In this document: piece after piece, positions 38,060 through 51,992 of the stretch
Layout of the letters: the number at the start of each line of letters is the position of its first letter
Position numbering within the stretch: position 1 is the first letter of the stretch
Assembly (NCBI RefSeq): GCF_037975245.1
Contig: NC_092568.1
Coordinates: 20,913,501 to 20,977,500, forward strand
Length of the DNA: 64,000 nt
Reading direction: 5' to 3'
Source of the DNA: Apostichopus japonicus
Lineage: Eukaryota > Echinodermata > Holothuroidea > Aspidochirotida > Stichopodidae
The notes under the pieces: generated by a model
Told to the model about the DNA's origin: nothing
The model's database searches: none
What the model saw: the letters and a program-made list of their open reading frames with translations, nothing else
Position numbers and translations under genes: made by a program

Positions 38060-41000
38060 TCAGAACGGCTTGTGAATTACGTGAACGTAGTAGGATGGTG
38101 TTTCGTTCTCGCGATACGGCTGAAAGTCTCCGTATACCTCATGCTTGGCGTCCTGTCCGAACGTCTCCTTCAGTAACTCGGTGAAAGCATTCAGACGATG
38201 AGGATAGTAGGACAGGCGAAATCTAGGGAGGAAAAAGAAGAGTAAAATTTAATTTTTCGGCTTCAACAGAGGTGGTGAATCTTCATTGAACCTATACAAC
38301 CAAACAAATATTAATATATCAGACCTGTCAACCTGTTTGACCCCAAAATAGGGAGAATCATCCAATCAGTGTTTCTTGTTATAGTTTACAGCAGCTCGCT
38401 TCGCTTTCTTCAGGGTTTCTTCAGTAGGCTTCCATTTGAAACAGGGAACAGTGGACTCTGGGTACTGTGACTTCATGGCTGGTATGTTAGATAGAGTCCC
38501 ATCAAGCTTGGGACTTGACCGATTGTTTTGTTCTTGCAAACTACACTGAATAGCCTTTCCTGTTCAGTGTTACTGTGGGGAATTACTAAGCATAGGAATA
38601 ATTTTTGGCTATTCTCAGAAATGTCGCAAGTGTAGAACATAGAAAAACCGGGAGAATAGAATATGAAACCGGGACGCCGGGAGATTCGGGTAAAAACCGG
38701 GAGAGTTGACAGGTGTGATATATGGACGCATCATACTATAAGTTTGACCCTTAACTACTGTTGACCAAATGTGGATGAATGGCAAAAGTTTCATTAGAAT
38801 CAAAATGCCCATCTCTGCCTATATCATCCAAAACATGCAACAAAAAAGAAATTGCATATCCCTGGAGAAAATATCTTGGTTCTGAGCCTTTTGAGTGAAA
38901 AATCTGGTAAATATGGCAAGTTATATCTCACAGAACAACTTTGAATTCATCTGAGAGACATTTGCATTAAATGAAACAATTTTAGCAATATGAAAGAAAT
39001 AGCAGCCTTTTTACATTCTGAACTGAGTGACAAATGCATCCAGGACAAGCATGTCTAATTGAATGTACCAAATTCAAATAGTTAATTGATGCTGATAAAG
39101 TCCCCCAAAGAAGGGCCCAAAATATAAAACTAGACAGCCAAATTACTGATAGGACTTTTCAAGTTTTTTAAATTTCTCAACAGACATTCTAAGGTTCCAC
39201 CCTTGAATAGGTTTTAGAACAGTTACCCCTGTTTCTAAATCCACATTAGTCTAGGAATGAATTGGAGGGTCAGACCCTCCTGGAAAAAAACTTTAAGCAG
39301 TTTTAAGCATGACAAAATTTGGGGTCAACACTGGTGACCACTTCAATTTTTCTTTTTTCTTCAGCAGTACGTTGTGACCCATTTGGAATGGATTAATTTC
39401 TGATTGGTTGTTGTAAGATACCTCATACCCAGTTATAACTGGTCATATCAAGTCACAGCTGGTGATATCCAGTTAACGGGAATCACATAGGTCCAGGATA
39501 TCACCTATGGAAACGGTTAAAGATGGCCGACTTTAATCCTCTTTTACTATCGTCCAGTATGACTGTTGCATCATCCAACCCAACCTGATTACAGAAATAG
39601 TTGCATGCTCCCTCCTCCGTCACTTCGTGAATCGAGCATAACTTTGACAATAAATTAGAGCCAGAATAACTCTATTTTCGTGTCTTATAAACAAACCAGA
39701 AACCCAGGAAAGGAGCACAACAATGGCAACACCAAATGCATAGTTCATTACACGAACTACTCGTTAACCATGCAATTACTTTAATTATCAAAAAGGACCA
39801 ACTGGAATGGTGGGAAATATGTACAACTGAACAACAGAGATAGAGAATAAAAAGAAACTGTTAACAGACTGCTTACCTACTGCAAAAGTCTGTGTGGGTA
39901 AATAACTAAAAAGTTAAAACGGCCCTCTAACTTTCAAAAAAAAACTTTTTCAATGATGAATTCTCAAAGGTTACATACATAAACATACACAATTGTGTGT
40001 CCTGTGTGATATCATTCTACATTTTCTCGACCCAGCATTTAGTCAACGATTAAGTTAAAATAACTCTCCGTGTTTTTCTGTCATCCCTTTCTTTTACTTT
40101 CTTTTACTTTCATTTAAACTACAGCATGTCCTTCTCTAACCCACTCATGGACTTGTACTCTGCTGGACCACTAATAACTCTGGACTGCAAATGCATGGTT
40201 AGAGTGGGAGACCTGTTCGAGCCATGCAAGGCACGGCTTCTGCATGTTAATTGGAACTTCTTCTTTTCTTTTTTTTCTTTTTTTTTTTTTTTTTTTTTTT
40301 TGGGGGGGGATTGTGAAAAACAGACAATAGAGCAATTTAAAGTAACAAACGAGGTTGAAGACAAGCAGTACAAAAATTTGGAAGCTTTAAGAGAGAAAGG
40401 AGCTGCTTAGGAAAATTAAATGGGAGGCTGCCCAAGACCTGGCAAACCCACCCCTGCCGGGATGTACCCTTATGCTAAGGAAAAAATAATAAACCTCTGG
40501 TCTGCATCATTAATTAGCAATGTTTTAAAGTCGATCAGGATTGGCCCCAAATATGCTGGAAAGTCTAATATTGGTCACTCACTCTTTTACTCCAAATTTT
40601 TTTTTCTTTCCCTCACTGAAACATTTCTTTGTCTCAGTTTTAATCTCCTCACTTTCTGGAAGTAATTTAGAGATGCAGAGCCACCAATCGAGCTCTTTTC
40701 AGAGCTTCTAGCATTTTTTAAGCATGGTCAAATTTGGGACCAAAACTAATGACCTCTAATGCTAGGCACCTGAGGAGAATCACATTTTCATACTTACTTA
40801 TAAACTCCATCCTCTGTGACTTTCAACTTTCTCCCCGATGGGAGTTCCTCTTCTCCCTCTTCTTCCATCTTCCTTGCGGCTGTGACGTCGATGAAGTAGT
40901 CTAGCGTCACCATAGAGGGCCTCCCATTCACAAAGAGACTCGAGGTTTGGATATCTTTGATACAATTCCCCTACAGAGATAGCAATGTAGAGATTTTTAT

Positions 41001-44000
41001 GTTTGACCACATAACCTCGTTAATATTCATAAAGAACAATATGGCGCACCTTGTCACTACAATACATCTACACAGCAAGTATGACAAATATCCATCACTT
41101 TGTTGTCATCTCAGACCCAAGCGACTGTCACAGACGCAAACATGAACATACACATGCCGACCTCCCTGCCTGCATGAAAAAAATGATACTGTTGTTCTGT
41201 TTTTAATTGCTTTGCAGACACTAGAGTCAAGGCCAATAGTTATCACTGAAAATAATTATATGGTGAAATAATTAGTAAAGACTGGGGAATTTACTTCTTC
41301 CACCGCCAAAAAAAAAAACTGTTAACATAGGACAAACCTGTTTTTTGGTACATGAACATTCATATCTTTAACTGAAGTAGTAATTTTTTGTATTAAATGT
41401 CATTAGGGAACTTAGGAAAGGAAAAGTCCACCAACTTTAATCTCAATGGAATGTATCAATATTGCATGTTGTACCTTATTTAGTAAATCAATTAACCACT
41501 CTTATGTAAGCAACAAAGCTAGCTGGGAATTAGGGGATAAAGAACATCTGTTTGGAAATGCTTTCCAGATCAATAAAATGTGATCAAGTAATATAGTTTA
41601 AAGGTGACAAACTTCAACTCCAATCATTTTAGAAACAAAATGATTTGTTTCAAAGTTTGTTGTTTTTATTCTGTATATGTTTGGCATTCCTAAGCTTGCA
41701 TGTGCTTAGGAAAAGCAAAAAAAAACAGTATTTGCAGTACTTTGAGGGTCTGAGTGTTCCAATACCCCACATATCTTTGTCTTTCAAAAACAAGTTTGAA
41801 GACAGCTATCTTCGTTCAGTGGTCAACTTAAGTGTTAAGTGTAAATTAAGTGTTATCCAAGTGTCTATCAAGGGTTAATCATGTGTTACTTGGATTGCCT
41901 GAACTGTTGATGAAACAAACTTGTATTATCCAAGTCACAACCGATTGTGTTTGAATTGATTTCCTGACATTTGTGAATATTAACACAAAGCACATACAAA
42001 TATGGCACATGAAAATATTCCTACAGCCTTTTGCTTTTATTCTTTTTATTCGTTTTTATCTTTTGGTGGGGAGTGTGGGGAGGTTTCAAAAGAATCTAGG
42101 CAAGTCAAGCTAATGAACTAGATCATTATGAGAATCAATAAAATCATAAAATATTGTAAATTGATAAAATTTAACTGTGAAAAAAAAGCCACTTTTGGTT
42201 CGAATATCCTTCCGAACATGGTTCAATAATGAATCTATGACATGAGGTATACCTTGTAATAAATGTTCTTCACCGGAGCTCTACCTGTGTCCAGAATTGC
42301 ATCATAGTTTCTATGATCAATAATAAGAACACCTCCGGGCCTCAACATCGTCTCAAAATTCTTCAGGGCCAATTTGTGGTCAGACTGGTTGCCTTCGAAA
42401 TCTGGTAGATGAGCGAAGGAGTTTCCTAAGCAAATCAGAGCGTCGAACCTGCGATCAGGGAAATCATCGGCAACTGTCAGCCAATTTGAGACCTCAATTT
42501 CTGAAAAAAAAGATGACCAAAAACGAATAGATAAAGGGGTTTGTGTACAGATAAACAGGCTTTTAATGAGTAAGTATACTAGTGTGATTATTCTACCATG
42601 CACTCAACCTAGTTTTTCTAGAAGTAATCATGCATACAGGGATTCTTGGGACAGTCTGGAAATTCAGCATCTAGATATGAGTGTAAAATCACATGCTGAT
42701 ACTGATGCCTAGAGTTTGTACTTTCTACTCATACCAACTTGGAATGCCATTTATACTCCCACTCATGTGGTTTGTAATGGTACTACATGTCTAAAGATAA
42801 AATTATAATTCATACAAAAACAAATTACTTTAAAAGGCTTAGATAGGGAGCATAGCCAAATCTAGTTGGCACCCTACCCAGCACAAATCCTCTGCCCATT
42901 GTGCTGGTACTGAATATTCTTCATGGTCCAGTGACCACAGGATTTCACCGGGCAAGTTAATGAGACAGCCATGGGTTGGGTCTACGAACTTGTAACAATA
43001 GGCTTAAGCGCCTCCCACTCTGCATAGGACTTCTGCAGGGCTAGCAAGCTCATTTCACAGTGTGTACACAAAGTGTAATTTTTTTTTTGGCTATGTTCCC
43101 TTATAACGCAATAATTGTTTTATCTTGAATCTGCTGTACATGTTTGGTAACTGCAGTATATACTGTATATGGGTAGTCATTTTTCACTGGCTGATCATAG
43201 AAACCCACTGATGCAGGCCATGTATGAGAGTCATTGGTTACAAAATATCATTATTCACATCGAAAACTGAGACACTAATGACAACCTAGTTTATGTCTGA
43301 AAATTACTTCTCAAGCATGGATATTGTAACTGCTTTAGTAAAACTATTATAGTTAACTTATATGATCTGGTCAAGAACATTTAAAACGTATTCACTATCT
43401 AGCTTAATTACATAACGCTACAGCAGACGAGATGCTTCCCACACATTTAGCGATGTTTCTGGCAACAGTATTGGTTCCCATTTTTTCCCCTGCACTGTTT
43501 TCTAATGTACCCCCTTATTTGTTGGCTCTTTTCTGTGTGTTCCAATGCGTATCTCCCAGGCAGACTCTTCTGGAGTATCGTGGATCTGCCACTGAGTGAC
43601 ACTATGTACCATCCAGTACATTTAATACCTGTTACAGAGACTTATTACCGTACTTTCGAGGATGCTCTACTCACCCCACTTGTCAAAAGCCTCTTCCTTT
43701 CTCCTTTCCCAACGTTCTCTGAATGCGTTCATGACCATCTTATCCGAGGCGTCAATGCTCATCACATTATAACCTTCTTCTAACAGCATCACAGAATCCA
43801 CACTTTTGAGGAAAGAAATGTTTAAACAAATAGTAAATGTTACTTTGTAATATATTCATGTGCTGTATTGTTATAAATTCACAGGGTACAGTATCATGTC
43901 GTTAAGGGTTTTACAAAATATTCCGTATGTGATGTATACTGTTTATTCCTGTAATTGTGGGGATATGTTACAACAACCAAAGTGCTAGATTTGCTGATGT

Positions 44001-44919
44001 ATGTGGTCACAGCATTTCAGATTCTTGAAACACAAACTATATATATAGTACTGTCCTTTGACAACTGTGAATTCCATGGTATAAATATAGCTTCATCATG
44101 ACTTTTGTTTTCATGCTGTTGTAACAGGCCGATATTCAGTCCTTCATTGTTACCTTTGGTATCAAAGATCCCTCTTTGTCTTTCATTTTACATGGTCCCT
44201 TTTTTAATAGGGTTTCGTAAAAAAGTGCTCTGGCACTAAAACAAGTCACTGCAAAGCCATAACCATTTTGGGGACATTCTACGATCCACAACGGTTCCTC
44301 ACATGCATGTGGTAGCATGTACACTTCGAAGTTCGGACACCTTAGCCTTAAAACACCCCAAAACTATAACTTCCTTTTATTGACAAATATGTAAGTACAT
44401 GATTGCACACAGTCATTTTGGAGAGAAAATAACTGTAGCTTCGTAGTTTTTTGTGTAATTGGCTCTTGCTGTAGGTTGTCATGGTGAAATCGTGAATTTC
44501 TTAGGGGTGTCCGAACTTTGCAGTGTTCCAAACTTCGCAATACTGACTACACAAGTTATTCATTAGTTTTATCACAGTATTACTTAAACATTTAGGGTGT
44601 AAATATGAAACAAACAATTGCTTGTAAATTCATGTTTATTGTACACATAACACATGAATAAAAGACTGAGGAAATAGCGCAAGTCTGGTCAAGAAATTTG
44701 AATATGCACTCACCCTGTACCACAGGCGACATCGAGAACAGAGTCACAGTTTTTTGATGAGAGCAAGGAAGTCAGCCAATTTTTATAGACATCTGTTCTG
44801 CTCTTCCTACTGCCGATGTAATATTCCCACACCTTAGCGGCCTTGCCATCAGCATATTGGTCTGGAATACCCTGAGCTGGCACACCCAGAGACCTGGTCC
44901 TATAAATGCTATCAACCAT
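38060..44919 (-). CDS. GNMT: Glycine N-methyltransferase, complete, five coding exons
   Basis: Cytosolic enzyme that methylates glycine to sarcosine with S-adenosylmethionine, buffering the SAM/SAH ratio. 305 aa (human 295). Exons: 44919-44714, 43802-43675, 42500-42253, 40970-40798, 38222-38060; phases 2, 1, 0, 2 agree at every GT/AG junction. N-terminus [20 protein letters not shown] is the GNMT oligomerisation arm. The SAM-binding motif I is VLDVACGTG (61-69), followed by [13 protein letters not shown] and [28 protein letters not shown] and NIYYK carry the conserved Arg and Tyr of the active site. The C-terminus [10 protein letters not shown] and YGDFQPY matches the family. An acidic stretch ([10 protein letters not shown], exon 4) accounts for most of the extra length. 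An acceptor (CCAG, 44931 side) sits just upstream of the ATG, so a non-coding 5' exon is likely, probably between 45100 and 45650. Confidence 0.97.
40262..40310. repeat. Long T run joined to a G run
   Basis: An almost pure T tract of about 40 bases that ends in GGGGGGGGA, in a GNMT intron. It could be the A-tail scar of a retroposed element on the minus strand, but no body was recognised. Homopolymer length is assembly-sensitive. Confidence 0.7.
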
Positions 44920-45115
44920 ATTTATGAAAGCTGGAAAAAAAAGCAGTATAATTGGGAGATAATGTCAGCAGTTTTAGTTTAGTCTGTTGCCAAGTTAAAA
45001 TGCAAAGGCATCTTTGTGAAAGTACTTTCATTAGTGTAGGCTTCAAAATGCAATGCAAATAGTCGATACTGTGTAGGCCTTGGCTATATGAAATAGGTCT
45101 ATGGGCTTCTATCAA

Positions 45116-48094
45116 GTTTTGACTGCATGGTTATTGGTAAGGAAAACATCAACAATTTAACAGTTAGGCCTTGGTTAGGCCCTTAGATATATAGGCATCA
45201 ACATGTAGTCTTGGCTTCAAAGCTAAGCCCCCTACTGCTCCCTAGGCGTATTGATTACTTACGACCACAGAAGTAAATTCGCTGAACCAGTCATTTTGAC
45301 ATGTTAATTTACAACGACAAGCTTACCACGAAACAGTTAGCAACGATCAAGTAGGTCTACCGTCTGAATTCTAAGATTGGTTTTCGAAGACCGATCACTG
45401 CTGTAATACGCCCTTTACACTCTATCCAAATACATACACCTTTGGCTCTGTTTATCAACAGCAATGAACTAGCTAGTTGTTATGAATTTACGTGATATGA
45501 ACCGTGAATTCACACAACATGCATTAAGAAACCAGTTTGAGCCGGAATAAAGTGATCATTGCCAAACCTTCGAAATCAGCTGTGGCGTGTTTACGTTCGT
45601 TCGTTTGTTTTGATCATTTGTCATAGTGTCCTGTCGTCGTTGTGGTCGGCTTTGCGTCAACTTTTTCAGTATTGGAACGCCAATCGAGCAAAAAGTCGTC
45701 AACGATGTGGTTGTTCTCGTTGATAATATTTAATATCGGTAAATGTTCATAGCATATTACTAGGTTATAACTTATCAGGGGAGGTGGAGAGAGATGTGAT
45801 TGTTAGATGTGGGGTTGGAATAGGGTTTCAGTGCAATGGGTGAAGTTGGGTGGGCTGGGGAAAGAAGTTGAGTAAAGCTTTTTTCTTTAATTTGTATTTA
45901 AGTATCTCTCCCTTTTCATCATTTTTAAGCATTTTAATCTCAGTTCCGTTATCATTAAACACCGTTGTACTGAGAAGAGTCCGTAGAAAAGTTACCAAGT
46001 ACAGATCCTTCCTCAAATGTCATAAGTAATTACTAGTATGATTTACTCAGTTAATGATTATGTTATAGGGCGGTTTGAACCTTTAAGTTATTTGGCAACT
46101 AACATTCTAATATGGCTTTTGAGCATGTACTGTACATACGTCTAATTTAATAATATACCATGTTAAATTGACATAGGCTGTCTCCCGTTATAATGTCATA
46201 TTTAATTCTATGTGAAATAGACTTGCATCTCCACTTCAAACTGGTAAAATTCAATGAAACTGAAATATGTCAATTTAAACAGGTGCATATGTCGTGTGAG
46301 AGGGCATTGTCCTTGAACAAGACTGTAAACCTACAATAAAATAATAATATGTCGTTTCCCCGTAATACGGTAACAAATGGCCCGCCATAGATCTAAACTA
46401 CCATATGGCACCTTCCATTCACAACAATCACACACGTAAACACAACAGGGACTTTACGTTGTTGTCATACCGTCCAGCACTTTTGTTGTTGGCATTTAGC
46501 CAATGACGCCAAGGTTAGCTTTTCGATCGAACCGAACATATAAAATGCTGAGCTAATCCTCTTGGAGAAACTCTTGCAATATTTGATTAACCAAGTTTCT
46601 GTTCGACCAAAGATATCTTCGATAGGACTACCTTTTGTATTTAACGAGTGGAGTTTGGAGGATCCGGACTAAACTGGTTCTGTCCTGCAAACGCAGGAAG
46701 TGAAGACCGTGACAGTGAAGACAGGTTGATATCGCTCGGTACGGTGCAATATGATACCCATATCTCAAGTCGACGGATTCCTGTCAGGGTCTTTGTTAAC
46801 GTCCTTTGTCATGTTTACAAAAAATAGATAGCTCTATTTTGATAGCAAAACTAGGTCAAATTTCTCCATCACATCCTCCCCCCCCCCCCCTCCCCGCCTT
46901 TTTTTATTCAAGTTTGGAAATCTTGAAAAACCGACTTTCTCCCACAACTATCGGATTATATCAACTACAGATGATTGATTAAAATCAAGGAAATTTTCTG
47001 GGCATTTAAGCCCCTTATCCAAACAAACTTTTCTCAAAAGGGGACACCACTCACTTTAGACCCTCCCATTAAACTCCTCCTAAGAACGAACATCATCCGA
47101 CATTTTTGCACCTTCCCCCCTCCCCCTCCCCCTCCCCCTCCCCCAGCCCCACCAAACAAACTCTGAGTTGCCCGAAAAAAAGCCGGAGAACAAAACACAT
47201 TACATCGATCCACGACTCTATACCTTCCAAACATTTTCGTAGCAATTCCTCTTTCTGACATTTCCATCGGTGCTTAAATATAGGCCTATACTGCAAGGGG
47301 AAAAACCATGTGAGATTTCTAATCATTCCAGGGGATCCCCCCCCCCCACCACTCACCCAACCTATACCCCATCAGGACCCTTAATATAGTTCAAAGACAA
47401 AGAAGAAACCGCTGGATAAAGACTTGAAGTCTTCCATACAACTGCGAGGGGTCCAATTAGTGACAGTTCTGATGTCATTTTAATCATGCACGGGGCGTTA
47501 CTATGGGGGGGGGGGGGGTCGGAGAGAGTACAGCATCCCTTTCCAGCCCCGAAAAGATTTTCGGGAACTATTGTCGTCTGTCAGGTAAATCATGGCGCTT
47601 TAAGGGTGTAGAGAGGAAGGGGGGGGGATTTTGAGGTTGCATCTCTTGTACTAGTATATATGTTTATCTCACATTACCGCCATTTTCACTCAACAGAATT
47701 ACTACTATTTATCTCAAAATGTTGATGCGGATGATTTATCACCAAATTTCGTTATATATCGATAATATTTCAATAATATATATCATATTGCGGAAGATTT
47801 TTTTCTCTCGAATATGTGACGTTTTTAATATGTTACATCACAATATTATCTGACTTTTCATGTCAAAATTTCGACGTTTTATATCGACGCGTTAACCTTT
47901 TATATTAAACTTGTTTTTACATTCCACCTCAATAAAGTGACGTTTAATTACATTAAATTGCGACGTTTTATGTGCGAAATTTCGACGATCGAAATTTTGT
48001 CGGGACAAACGGGAATTTGTTAGACAAAGTACAGATCTTGTGTAGGTTGAAGCGTAGGCTATATCGATCTGGAATGACTCCTACCCCCTCCCAC
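45116..48094. other. GNMT upstream region and intergenic sequence
   Basis: Contains the probable GNMT promoter and 5' UTR exon, and a short plus-strand signal-peptide-like open frame at 45705-45738 ending at a GT donor (see findings). Several long C or G tracts (46876, 47110, 47505) break up the rest. No gene recognised. Confidence 0.4.
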
Positions 48095-49023
48095 CATAGG
48101 CGTACAGGACCATTGCAGTTGTGGGGGGGCAGAAACTTTTGTGCCCGAAAGTTCCCATGACACTATCTAAGCGGAGCGCCACCATCGGTTGGCGCGTAGC
48201 GCACAAGAATTTTTTTGGCCAAAAATGCCTCTCAGATTGCCGGAAATGGCCCTTCTGAGGCCTTGCAAGTTGCATCTAAACATTCTTTGTTTTATAATCT
48301 TACGTTTTAGAAATTTACACTTCCCCAAAAATTTGGTAAATTAGAAGGGAAGAAATGGTAACATCACTTTGAAGGGGAAAAATAGGACAGCATATTTTTT
48401 AAGCTCCTATTTAGTTACCGTATTTATTATGTTAACACAGTACCTAGCTACCTCCAGAAAAACATACATTGTTCAACGACACGTAGGCGGGACAATGTCG
48501 CTGTGTCGGGTGAGACTGCAAATTGTCTCACAAAAAAAGGAATTAAATGTAACAAAGAATACGATAAACCTGTAGGCTTGTAGGCATTCCCCCCACCATC
48601 CATGAACAAGAAAACGTTTCTTATATACACTCATGTCGGGGATGTCCAGGTATACAGTTGACTAGTTAGACAAATTTTTGCTAGTGCAAAAAGCGTGGTA
48701 GCCCAGATGAGCTGCGCTTATACGGTGGTGTTAAACGGAAATATTCGAGCAACATGATGTTAAATAAAGAAAATCATTAGGCCTATATTAAAATTAATGT
48801 CACAAAACAAATAACATAAAACGCTTTCCAAAGAATTGTCGGGTAAAAAATTGAAAAAGATTCGGGCAAGCTTCTGCATAATTTATATATACATAAACAT
48901 TTTTTTCTCCTCTTATAGGCTACCCGAAGTTTTCAGGACTTTTGCCCGAATTTCTTGTCCTCTGGAAATTTGAGGGGGCAGTATGTCCCCCTGCCCCCCC
49001 CCCCCGCCACGTACGCCTTTATG
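48095..49023. mobile_element. hAT-like element, 929 bp, with perfect 8-bp target duplication
   Basis: Starts CATAGGCGTACAGGACC and ends CACGTACGCCTTTATG, inverted apart from a small indel. It is flanked by CCTCCCAC on both sides (48087-48094 and 49024-49031). No transposase frame is visible, so it is a deleted, non-autonomous copy. The end sequence is related to, but distinct from, the CAGTGGCG family at 4044 and 10969. Confidence 0.82.
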
Positions 49024-49031
49024 CCTCCCAC

Positions 49032-50377
49032 CCCTAACCGTGTCCATGCATTTCAACCTATCCGCACGGCGAAGTGTATGACAGAGACCCCACACCCTAC
49101 CACAATCCATAGCAAACACTCCTATGTCAATTCGAACTTTCTTCTCTAAAGTAGTAATGTGTCAGATTAAAATAATATCTACACGTTTTCACCGAGATAA
49201 ATCTAACTTTATTCCCGTTTTCTCGTTAACCTTATACATATGAACAAATATTTATTGACCTGTTTGGCAAATGATAAAAATGTAGGGCCATAAATATCTT
49301 AACAAGTAACAATTTAACTTGAGCGGATTATTTTGAAATTATGTGAATACTGTAGCAATGTTAAGAATGCCCATTCGAAAGGCTATATATTTGAGTTGTT
49401 CGTATACCATTGGGCGTATGAGATCTTATACATACATAAATCATACAGCAAATTTCTGACATTCAGCTTGACCTTCACCAAGTGCATACAAACTACACGC
49501 GGAGCTTGCTGTATGCCAGTTGTGTATAAATGCGCTCTCCAGGCTGACATGTTGTTGTCCACTAGCTAGATATCTGCTTTTAGATTTCTACCCCGATGGA
49601 ATGTACACAAACTCGACTGAACGTTTTTCTCGACTGTCGATTGAGGTGCGCCCCCCCCCCTCCCCGACCCGCACTGCCCCCTGCATGCAGCTTTACGTAT
49701 ATATGCTACTGGGTTCTGATATGGAATAAAATCTAGCAAAGCCAGATGGAAATGCTGCTTCACGCCTGTGAAATAATTTCATTTTAATAATTTCAAAACC
49801 GTGAACTGACCTTCAACCATTACAAATAAATCAGCATTGTCTGCATTAAGTGATATAGCTTCCACCAACAAAGTTGTCACGTGGACACAAAACGTGTCGT
49901 TTATATAACAACGTTATACCATTGAATCAATGGACACGCCACATACAATTATATATAGTTGAAAATTTGCAATGCTTCATACTTGGCGAGATAACTTTAA
50001 AAGAGTTGGTGTTTATGTCAGTCTGCTTATGTTTCAAGAAGATTCTACAATTTTTTTCTTACAATTATTCCAATTAGCTAGTTTATCTTTGCGTATATTT
50101 TTTTAAATGAGGTAACATATTTTGCTTCACTAAAACAGGAAAGGCAAAGCTGATCAATGAAACATTGAAGCTCTTCAGTAAAGTTTAGTGCGGTAAACAC
50201 ATTCCAAATGAACGCTGCATTTGCCCAGTATTTTACCCTTAAAACCAGTAGAGAATTCTTATTTGTTGGGTCACTGCTCCTTTCTCAGCCTCACCGCTTT
50301 ATACACTCACTATCACATAGTTCAAAACTGAATTTTTTTTTTTTTCTTGGAGTTTTAAATATGTACCGTCAATAACA
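49032..50377. other. Intergenic, nothing recognised
   Basis: Downstream of the C-type lectin. Open frames here lack splice context and family motifs. Confidence 0.4.
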
Positions 50378-50905
50378 TTAGATATCGGGACGACCACATG
50401 AATGCCAGTTCCAATGTTCTGATTTACAGATGAAAAAAGCAGTACCGAAACATGGATAGTCGTTCCACTTGCCGTACGCCTTCATATGAATGCAATGTTC
50501 CTGACCTTTGTTGTTATCAGGTTGAGATTTCGCAAAGTTGGTGTAATTAACATGAAATCCATCAGTCCATACGAAGACATTTTCCTCCTCTAAATCCGTC
50601 AATCCAATCCAAGTGACCACTTCCTGAACAGGTTGAAACGTGTCTCGCAAAAAGTCTAATTCTTCTTTCGAAAGTATTGAAACGAGATGCCCTCCTCCGA
50701 CACCATTTGGGAGATTGTTGCACCACGATTCGGCCTCTTGAAAAGTGAGAAGAGATCGAACATGTATGTAACAATGTTTATTGTAATGCCTCCATGGCTG
50801 CGGGCACAGACAGTGCGAAGACACCGATTTGAATCCAAAGATGAAAGACAGTAGAATGAACCTAACAAACATCATATTCATTGTCAAGATGTTTGGCGGT
50901 AACAA
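50378..50905 (-). CDS. Secreted single-domain C-type lectin, QPD type, intronless
   Basis: Carbohydrate-binding protein with one C-type lectin domain, up to 175 aa. The longest start is at 50905, but the ATG at 50881 (MNMMFVRFILLSFIFG) begins a conventional signal peptide and is the likelier start. The domain has the long-form Cys pattern (Cys34, 45, 62, 138, 152, 160, numbered from 50905). Landmarks are AESWC, HLVSI, WIGL (99-102), FVWTDG (111-116), and the calcium-site pair QPD (128-130) and WND (147-149) with Glu136. In this family QPD predicts galactose-type rather than mannose-type (EPN) specificity. All coding sequence is in one exon, whereas many animal lectin domains are split; retroposition or a naturally intronless lineage could explain it. 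No poly-A scar is evident. A role in mucosal defence is inference. Confidence 0.9.
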   Translation of the reverse strand: MLPPNILTMNMMFVRFILLSFIFGFKSVSSHCLCPQPWRHYNKHCYIHVRSLLTFQEAESWCNNLPNGVGGGHLVSILSKEELDFLRDTFQPVQEVVTWIGLTDLEEENVFVWTDGFHVNYTNFAKSQPDNNKGQEHCIHMKAYGKWNDYPCFGTAFFICKSEHWNWHSCGRPDI

Positions 50906-51514
50906 AAATTAATGTCGCATAGAAAAACTTGTACTCTTTTTGACGAGATAGGGAAATCTGCCGCAAAACAAGTTAGTTAAAGAAGTGCGTCTAACTGCAG
51001 TCGAGTACTGGTAGCCGGCGTTTATCATTAATTCAAGTTGAAATAATAATTCATACGGTAAGTTGGTATATTGTCAAATGCAAAGAAGTTGAAACCGGAG
51101 GATACAATTCTGTTTCTATTCTACTTAAACGATCTCTCGCTTTCGTTTCTTGTCTTGTCTTTTCTTTTCGAGTTGTCTTTCCCATTTCTATGACGTATTT
51201 CAGTTGCTCCAATCCCTGCTTCAGAAATTATACAACGTGGATAATTTCACTTTGTCGTCTTTTATGAATTACTACATTTGGTTAACGTTTTACCAATCAA
51301 TGTAACGAGAGTGTCATTTTCTTTCCTCTCCTTGAATCTTCAAGCTTTTAATCGATATTACGGCCTCCCCTCTGCAGTATCAAAACACGTATGCAATGTA
51401 AACTTACCGAGCGAATTGCCACAATCAATATAGGCAATAATATATACAATATGAAATAATACTGAAATGTATCAAGTGGTTAATAGCTGGTAAAATGTTG
51501 AAACTGGAACAAAA

Positions 51515-51690
51515 GATTTTTGCACCACCAGTACTTTCCATTCATGCTATTCAACAAGCAAGCCAAAAAAAAAAACACAGATCCTGATTGATAGATGTTC
51601 TCCTGCTGCTTTTTGGCACTTTTCCTGAGATAGCAGAACAATTGGGAGGGTGGATATAGACTCTAATAGGAGTATGCCACCTATATAAAA
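51515..51690 (-). repeat. Dispersed repeat, copy 2 (copy 1 at 3485-3665)
   Basis: The reverse complement matches 3485-3665, including GGTGGCATACTCC and the shared 20-base core CAGGAAAAGTGCCAAAAAGC. The 71-codon frame across it has a similar counterpart frame in copy 1 and is repeat-derived. Confidence 0.7.
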
Positions 51691-51992
51691 TACCCATTTC
51701 TATGGAAACGCAAACCTTGGTCGCTGGTGCAACATTGTAAACCATAGTAACAGGAATTGTTGTCAATGTTATTCATGCTAGTGCCGCACTAGTGTACCTG
51801 TAGTATATTACAAACAACACTTTGGTGACATTTGTCGGTCAACGAGTATACGTACGGGCGGTAGAGCTTGTACTATATCATCCACTTCCACTCGGAAGGT
51901 GTCAATGTAGATATGAAATAGAAAAGATCACAAATGAAACGACGAACAGCGTAAGTTAGCCTACTCCGTCATCTACAAATAGCGAAAAAACA

